Shown here piece by piece: positions 57,594-64,000 of a DNA stretch of 64,000 nucleotides; positions within the stretch are counted from its first letter, which is position 1; each line of letters begins with the position of its first letter. The notes beneath the pieces are model-generated. The model was not told where the DNA came from and made no database searches. It saw only the letters and a program-made list of their open reading frames with translations. The DNA is from Fremontodendron californicum. Its lineage: Eukaryota; Streptophyta; Magnoliopsida; Malvales; Malvaceae. The stretch lies in contig JAULJL010000041.1 of the NCBI GenBank assembly GCA_030761205.1, forward strand, positions 692,001-756,000, given 5' to 3'. Both the position numbers and the translations under genes were made by a program.

Positions 57594-59821
57594 TGTCATA
57601 ACGGTTTTTTTCGGACCGCTACGACGATTTTGATGAAAACACAAAAAATGGAGTCGCCACCAATCTTTTTTGCTAGGTGTGATTGGCCACCTATTAAAAC
57701 CGATTTTAGCAAAATATTTTAAAATTAATTAAAACATTTTTAAAACCAATTTCGAAGTCCGCGCTTTGAACCAGAGAGAAAACAAAATCGGGTTCGGGAG
57801 TCAGTTACGTGCGGGGAAGGATTAGCACCCCCGCAACGCCCGTTTAGAAAACGGTACCACTTGATCACGTGTTATCTTAAATCTCGATTTAATGGATTTA
57901 ACATCGGTATTTAAAACTAATTCTCTTTTCTTTTCTTTTATTTTAAAAAAAACATGTTTATTATTTTTTGAATTTTCTTGAACTGTTTTTAATTTTTTAA
58001 AAAATCGAAAGTGAACATAAATTTATTATCGAAAATACTCATTAAATATTCCCGACACTCTCGGTGGTATTTAACGAGATCTTCTCACCTCAAGACATCT
58101 CAAGAATCACAACCGTGATATCTTTCGAATTCCGTCGTCGGCAATTTACATCCATTTTTATTTAAATGCGTATGATGCGAATATTTAAATATCGGATGCA
58201 TACGGCTTAGCATATAGGACATGTGATTAAGCACAGAATTATAAGATTAAACATGCAAATAAAAACACGAGTACAACAAGATATCAAACGCGTAAATATT
58301 TATTCTTTATTCATTCTTTTTTTTATTTGATGATTTTTATAGATGAAAACGAATTTTTGTATTGAGCATATCGTTAAATACTCCCACTACTCGTGGTGAT
58401 ATTTAGCGAAATTCTCTCACCTCGGGACATCTTAGGAATCACAACCGTGACGACCCTCGATTTCCGTCGTCGGCTAATCCGTATTCCTCGATTTTATTTA
58501 AATGCGAATGAGGCGAATAAAATATTGAATGTACATGATTTAGCATACAACATGTACGAATAAAAGTTTAATTATACGATCAAACGTACGACATAATATT
58601 CAAATACACGAGCATGGCAAGGTATCGAATCACATAAACATTCGCTTTCTTTATTAAATTTTTTTATTTTGATCATTTCCCTTTTTTTTTATTTCATTTT
58701 TTTGAAAACGAATTTTAGTATCGAGCATATAGCTAAATACTCCAACCACTTGTGGTGACATTTGGCGAAATTCTCTCAACTCAAGATATCTTAGGAATCA
58801 CTACCGTGACGTCCTTCGAATTCCATCATCGGTAATTAGCACTTATTGAAATCTTTTTTTTTTTTGAAAGGTAAGTTAAAATGCTTTTAATAATTATTTC
58901 CGAAATAAAAAAAAATTATATATATAAGAATAATTTCCGAATCACTCCGATACTTTCGATAGTGTTTCGATTATTATTCTTACTCGGACCATTTCGAAGA
59001 ACGATCGATACTCTGACCATCCGAGAGAGATCCGTTTTTAGAGAATTCTATTTACCAAAAATAATTTAAAAGACATGTATTAATTAGAAAAATTATCTTT
59101 ATAACTTTAAAACCGAAACTGAATAACAAAAGTATATCAAATGCCGGGCAAAATAAATAAATACAAATAGTAATGAAAATAAATAAGAAAATCATACCTG
59201 ACGAATGTCGAGAATCCGAGAAATCAAAGTGTCGGACTTGATCTTCGTAAAATCTCCTTTTTTTTTTTCTTTGTTTTCGAAAAAGGGGGGGGTCCGATCT
59301 CTGGGTTTCGGATCTGGGGTTTTTGGTTGTGTTTTTGTGTGTGTTTTTTTTGTTCTTGCAGGGTTTCTTTTTTTTTTTTTTTTTTTTTTTCCCGAATCCT
59401 TGGATCAGTGGCTAAGGGGGGTTTTTATAGGGGTTGAGTGTTTTAGTTTGTGTGTGGGTTTGGGTTTGGGTGGTTGGTGGTGGCAGGGGAGGGTTGCTGG
59501 CAGCGTGTGGGGCTGTCAGGGGTTGGTGGTGGCGTGTGGAGGAGGGTTTGGTGGTGGTGGCAGAGGGGTGGTTGCCTGGGGAAGGGTGGCTGTCAGGGCT
59601 AGGGTTTCCTAGGGTTTGGGGGGCGGCTAGGGTTTCAGCTGGGAGGGGTAGGGTTTTGGGCCTGCTGGGTAGCAGGCCGGATTTGGCCTGTTGGGCCTGC
59701 TGGTTAGCAGGCCCGATTTGGCCTGTTGGGCCTGCTGGTTAGCAGGCCCAAACGGGCCTTGGGCTTTGTAGCAGGCCCGGGTCGGGTTCGGATCTGACCC
59801 GGGCCAAAAACGGTTGCAACA
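57594..59821 (-). repeat. 5' LTR of the Tat/Ogre-like element
   Basis: 2228 bp, same as 42580-44802 apart from homopolymer lengths. A TATA box TATAAAAA (minus, 59429-59422) is placed about 390 bp from the U3 edge, so U3 is short and R/U5 long. Confidence 0.95.
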
Positions 59822-60019
59822 TCACCGTCCATCCAAATGAAGTCTAAATTATCTATTGCCAAAAACATTTTCAATTGGACTAAGATTGTTCTCTCATTCA
59901 TATTTATAGGGAAAGCCAACTTCAGTGTAGAATTTTTGGCGAATTTTGCTCATGACGATGCTTTTGATGTAGTTAAAAGGCTATACCTTTTATTAGATTA
60001 CTTGGCAATTTTAAGATAG

Positions 60020-60820
60020 GGCACGATTATATAAAAAAAAATAGTTAAAACATGATTAAAATACGATATGACATGAAAAATAATACAAGCACTACATGAA
60101 TATATAATGTTAAAAATACACCGACTACTCTAGTTCTAGAAATCTCTCAAATCTTTTGCTTCTAGTTTTTTCTTCCTTCTTCACTAATCTTTCCTTAGTC
60201 TTTTGTCTCCAGATTTTTCTTATTAGCCGACGTCCTAGAAATTGTAAGAAAAGACTAGAAAGTTTGAAAGTTGGTTTAGTAACCGACCTAACAAAGCTTA
60301 TAAATAGAGATTGTGTGTGTTGTGTAAGAGGTGTGGTGGAAAGAAAAAGGTGAAGTAGAAAAGATGTGTGTTGTGAAAGAAAAGAGTATTGAGAGGCAGA
60401 GCATGATGAGAAAAATATGCAGAATTTGGAAGAGTAATTGAAGAAGAAAGTGAGCACGTGAGTGGTGTTAGGTGTATGAATGAATAGTGAGTGAATAGTA
60501 ATGTGAGAGAGTTTGTGTAAGGTTGTCTCTATTGTTAGTTGGTGTTCACACCAATTGTATTTGGTCTTTTCTCATATTAATAAAAGAGTTGTTTTTCGAA
60601 AGTTACTGTAGCATCCCGAGATAAAATTACTGTAGCAAATCGGTACTGTAGCACAAACGACAATTGGTACCGAGAGTCAAAAATCAACATATAAATGTAT
60701 CAAAATCTATATAATACAAATTATTAATGTGTTAAAATTTATATAAATATATAATATATTAAATATGATATGATAAAAAAAATAACACGAATATACGAAT
60801 TTTTATCAAATCTACCTTCT
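60020..60820. repeat. cgtgtcgtgtt-type dispersed repeat, split by a solo LTR
   Basis: 60020-60107 and 60690-60820 share words such as aaaaataacacgaatat, tatataatatattaaatacgat and gttaaaatttatataaatat with the copy at 29240-29420. The solo LTR at 60108-60689 lies between. Confidence 0.6.
60108..60689 (+). repeat. Copia solo LTR, 582 bp
   Basis: It begins tgttaaaaatacaccgac and ends gtcaaaaatcaaca, with TSD tataa on both sides (60103-60107, 60690-60694). TATA box at 60299-60306. The 3' part from about 60520 matches the LTRs at 16612 and 33755 (ttggtcttttctcatatt, ttactgtagc repeats), so it belongs to the same broad family. Internal region and second LTR are lost. Confidence 0.92.
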
Positions 60821-61194
60821 ATTTTTCTTAAATGTTTTGAAATCCAAATTCGGCCCAACAAAAATGGTTATGAAAAGGACGATAGTAAATGTGAGCCTCG
60901 TGGGCTCATCATTAATAAGGTCCCTTGTTTGGTTATTGTCTTCTTTTAATCCCACAATCATTTAATGGGCTGTGCTATTTAGTTCCAAAAATAAGATCGA
61001 AATTTGTCGGTGTTTGGCGGGGTCAGGATTTTATGTCGAGGGTCAAAAAAGTTTATGAAAATTTAAAATCTAAGTGTTCGAGTAATCTCTTCAACTCTAT
61101 ATATTCAATTTGTATTGAGCCGAGCTTGAATAAGAGAATTTGTGATTATCAAAAATTAAATTTTAGCCACTGAAATTAAAAATTCATTATTCTA

Positions 61195-61233
<39 letters not shown>

Positions 61234-61913
61234 CTAGCATGCTACTTTTAATTGAATTCGATGAAAACAACACATTAAATAAAAAAATAAAAAAAACTTA
61301 TTTAAAAGAGTTTTTTTAATTAACTATTTATAATCAATATCTATATCTTAAACTATTAATTATATCCTTAACCCATATCTATAGATTCAGTTGATTGAAT
61401 GAAAAATATTAACAATTGAAACTTAGAAACAAATTTATAATGAATGAACTTTGTTAAATTCATGGCTAAGTTACATAGAAACCTATTAAATTCCTGCTCT
61501 GCCCTCCTTAGCCACAGAACTATGACAGAAAGTTATATGGTTATCATTCAGGTCGTGCTATGAAGTATGATGATAATATATATGCATTAAATGGTATCGT
61601 ACACCTTTTTGTTATATAAAAAAAAAAAAGCATTAAATTTTGAGAAACATGTGATCATTATGAATGGAAGTGTCTATAAATCAGATCAGGTTGATCCTTC
61701 AAAACCTCTGTTTAAAATTAGGTTTGGTCTATCGGGTTTGAGAGTTCCAAATTTAAATATATATATATATATTAAAATAATTATTAAAATAATTATATTT
61801 TAATTGTATTATAGAATTCTTTCTTTTTTTCATTTAAGAAAGCTAAATATTTAGTTTTCTTAAAATATTACTTAATTTTGAATGTTACTATGTTTTGCAA
61901 TTTGTTTATGAAG
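60821..61913. other. Intergenic with a TA microsatellite
   Basis: A (TA)n tract at about 61198-61232. No supported gene. Confidence 0.55.
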
Positions 61914-62200
61914 TAGACATGTTCTAGGTTCGGATAGTCCTCCCAGTCCGACAGATTCGGCCCGTATTGGATCGGATTTGAATAGAATTTTTTTCGATTT
62001 GGGACTGTCCGGTTTGAATCACTGTTCATATAATAAAAAATATATATTAAATTTAATTATAAAAATATATAAATATAATAATAATTATTATTATTTTTTA
62101 AATAATAAACCGTGCCGGCGGATCGACTCGAATCCATCGAAGATCGAACTTGGATAAAAAAATTTAGAAAAGTTCTAGACTACGACCCCGACCCATGAGC
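61914..62200. mobile_element. MITE-like element, family of 30513/32143
   Basis: The left end tagacatgttctagg and right end gacccatgagcagggc resemble the family termini. The arms are GC-rich (gattcggcccgtattgg; ccggcggatcgactcg) around an AT-rich core with tcactgttcatataata. No matching 8-bp flanks found. Confidence 0.5.
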
Positions 62201-62904
62201 AGGGCAAAACAATAAATAGTGAAATAAAAAAAATAAAAAACAGTTCTTGCTTTCCGAATTAAGAACCCCTCTGATTATCTTTACATTTATCTCTAAACAG
62301 CACCTAGGGCTTCTCTAGAAAAACCCATACATGACTCTTTTCTTTTAATTAGTATGAAAGCATTTTGACCTATATATAGATTTGAAACGAATGTTTGTTT
62401 TATATACTAAGTTGAAAAATAAATGACAGCTTATATATATCTGCTAAGATTAAGACTAGGTTTTTTTAAAACTTTTTTAGGGTTTATTTAGGGTTTAGAA
62501 GAAGGTCAAGTCCTTTGACTGCATGAGTAATTAATTAAGCAGTGAAAGTGGGTGATTAATTCTGGGATTTCGAGTTCAAACTTCAAAGGCAAAGAGAAGA
62601 AGAGATGAGGGAGAGACAAAGTTAGGTTGGGGATGAGAGGACAACGGGGCGATTAGTAAGCCTTAAAATAGGGGTCAAACAAGAATGGATGGTGCCATTT
62701 TCCTTATAATCTAAGCAAATTTATCCCTTTGTTTAATCCCCTCTCCAAAATATACCCTTTCCCCCCTCCCTTTCACCACCCACTTTGATATAACATTTCT
62801 CAGAAATTACAGCCAGACAAAACTCACTCTCTTCAATTCTCTATGATAACTTCCCTTATAAAACGAATTATAATTTTTCCGTCAGTTGATAAATTATAGT
62901 AAAA
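62201..62904. other. Intergenic, no gene seen
   Basis: It contains a C-rich patch (62738-62785) and purine-rich segments. No coding frame or RNA gene is supported. Confidence 0.5.
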
Positions 62905-63345
62905 AATTGGATATTGGATATCATCTATTTTGTTTTTGCGAATTCAAATATTGCAGATTCGGATATAAGATTTACTATTTGTAGCAGATTCGGAGCGAAT
63001 TTGGATAGGAACTCTTGGATATCCGAATCCATTTTGTTTTTAGTTCGGATTGTGTCGGATATCCGAATCCATTTTACTTATACGGATAATGGATTCGAAT
63101 GTCCGAACCTGATATCTGTTTACATATTTAATTTTTATTTAATTTTATATTTTTATCTTTAAAAAAATTGATTTAATGAATTCGGATATCCGATGGATAT
63201 CGTTATCAAATCGAATGCAGATTCAGATAGTAATATTTAGATAGTAAACGGATAATAAACAGATTTAGATATCCTATTAATTAAACAAATTCAGATTCAT
63301 ATATTTCAAAAATTGCAGATATTCGATCCGCTGCCATCCCTAAAC
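62905..63345. mobile_element. hAT-type MITE rich in 'ggatatccgaat' words
   Basis: It carries repeated tcggatatccgaatcc and attcggatatccgatgg words in both orientations. It ends gatattcgatccgctgccatcccta, the inverse relative of the left end of the copy at 9912. The left boundary is approximate, and no clear target duplication was found. Confidence 0.45.
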
Positions 63346-64000
63346 GCATGATTTATCGCGCATAAATAATTAACAATGTTATAAGTTGATAAATTTCCGA
63401 TCTAAAATCAATTGGTTTATTCTGTATTTGAATATTATATCGAAAAATTATTAAAAAAAGAATACAATGTCACAATAAATTGAATTTGAAAGTAAAATGA
63501 ATGTGAAAATATCCATAAGTACTTTATATATATAGTATTGTGGTTATAAAGAGGGGGTAAAATTCTTGAATTGTAATACTATCCATTTGTGAAATGTAGG
63601 TGGGCTGTCTTTCTTTATATGAGCATGTGATCAATATCCTCATGAAACCTTGTTTTGCTATAAAAGATCTATAAATCTTAAGGTTGTCCAATCATTTTCT
63701 GTGAACATCAATGACAGCGTAGTGTAATTTTGAGGAATAAGCTCCATAAAAGTGATTAATTCCATTTTGTTATGTTTCAGATTTTCTTTGTGTCATGTTG
63801 GGCAATAAATGAACCCTAAGAACTTTGATGAATTGAAATTTAAATACTTAATGGACTAATGAAGATTAGCTAGTATAATTTTTCTTCATTCCCAGTAATC
63901 TGTGATTTGTTTGTTAGTAAAATATTAGACTCTTAATTTTACTGATCAAGATTCAATCCTACCAACCACATTCACCAAAAAGTTTATTGCATGATTTCCC
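63346..64000. other. Intergenic to the window edge
   Basis: AT-rich. About 63900-63965 carries tRNA-like box words (gttagtaaaa, gattcaatcct). No gene seen; a gene beyond the right edge cannot be judged. Confidence 0.45.

Larger units (their letters stand above)
42580..59821 (-). mobile_element. Tat/Ogre-like Ty3/gypsy element, 17.2 kb (minus strand)
   Basis: TSD tcacc at 42575-42579 and 59822-59826. LTRs: 3' LTR 42580-44802 (2223 bp) and 5' LTR 57594-59821 (2228 bp). All differences I noticed are in T or G runs (total 5 bp). PBS TGGCGACTCCGCTGGGGA is at 57590-57573 and polypurine tract AAAGAGGGGTAGC at 44815-44803. Order in element direction: leader, extra DUF7745/coiled-coil ORF, gag, protease with G-patch, putative intron, RT, RNase H, second RNase H, integrase, tandem array, 3' LTR. 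The extra ORF before gag, the second RNase H and the intron between protease and RT are known marks of the Tat/Ogre group. Gag and RT each carry one stop. Confidence 0.93.
41908..59844. mobile_element. PIF/Harbinger-type MITE, about 690 bp, split by the Tat/Ogre-like element
   Basis: The parts are 41908-42579 and 59827-59844. Terminal inverted repeats: ggtctcgttatggtgcgg on the left and gtccatccaaatgaagtc on the right (inverse gacttcatttggatggac). They are flanked by taa at 41905-41907 and 59845-59847. Inner sequence is AT-rich. The Tat/Ogre-like element sits 18 bp from its right end with its own TSD tcacc. It belongs to the same superfamily as the MITE at 31518-32112. Confidence 0.6.
41600..60019 (+). 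pseudogene. LINE ribonuclease H relic, split by nested insertions
   Basis: The two parts are 41600-41907 and 59848-60019. The first, with frameshifts and stops, reads DPFATEGICRDNEELWSFGFTTRLG, ECEIYAIYIGLIIFAWEHGWKRVL and LLAVQKV. The second reads SLIHIYRE then ANFSVEFLANFAHD and LYLLLDY. Together these follow the order of the RNase H (RVT_3-type) domain at the end of plant LINE ORF2: RD-G-W-GF, AE-AI-GL, the D/S-LAVQ segment, and HIYREAN-AD-LAN-A. Everything between (41908-59844 plus one TAA) is inserted DNA. The LINE's RT is not found upstream, so the relic is 5' truncated. It could instead be a captured RNase H-like fragment. Confidence 0.65.

Overview
This is AT-rich nuclear DNA from a flowering plant, probably a dicot; the species cannot be named from the sequence. 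The evidence is plant-only gene families (WEB/DUF827, DUF688), an intron with plant-type splice sites, and plant LTR retrotransposon lineages (Ty1/copia, Athila-like and Tat/Ogre-like Ty3/gypsy). Only two host genes are well supported: a two-exon WEB-family coiled-coil gene on the minus strand (4502-6857) and a single-exon DUF688 gene on the plus strand (37278-37982). Transposable elements and their remnants explain almost everything else with structure.

Layout: 1-11.7 kb holds a decayed copy of part of the WEB gene (about 1215-2290) split by a Helitron-like insert, the WEB gene, and two MITE-like elements. 11.675-16.149 kb is a minus-strand, deletion-derived copia element with near-identical 554-bp LTRs and TSD cttag. 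16.612-29.105 kb is a copia element with an intact 1367-codon Gag-Pol frame (TSD tttta); its 3' LTR is split by a 7.03-kb non-autonomous Athila-like element (21.584-28.617 kb, 2065-bp LTRs, TSD cttcc). 30.5-32.4 kb holds three MITEs, two with 8-bp and one with 3-bp target duplications. 33.755-36.895 kb is a gag-only copia derivative of the same family (TSD catat). The DUF688 gene follows, then a solo LTR (40.651-41.199 kb).

41.6-60.0 kb is a three-level nest: a LINE ribonuclease H relic is split by a Harbinger-type MITE (TSD taa), which is split by a 17.2-kb minus-strand Tat/Ogre-like gypsy element (42.580-59.821 kb, TSD tcacc). That element carries an extra DUF7745/coiled-coil ORF upstream of gag, gag-protease with a G-patch, a putative short intron, RT, two RNase H domains and integrase, a 40-bp palindromic tandem array next to the 3' LTR, and LTRs that appear to differ only in homopolymer lengths. 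Gag and RT each carry one in-frame stop. A copia solo LTR (60.108-60.689 kb, TSD tataa) and further MITEs fill the rest.

How they work together: the intact copia element (17386-21489) is a plausible protein donor for the gag-only derivative, whose Gag N-terminus is nearly the same. The Athila-like, the 4.5-kb copia and the Tat/Ogre-like copies all have very similar LTRs but defective or missing polymerases, so they look like recent insertions mobilised in trans. Counts of differences were made by eye and should be recomputed.
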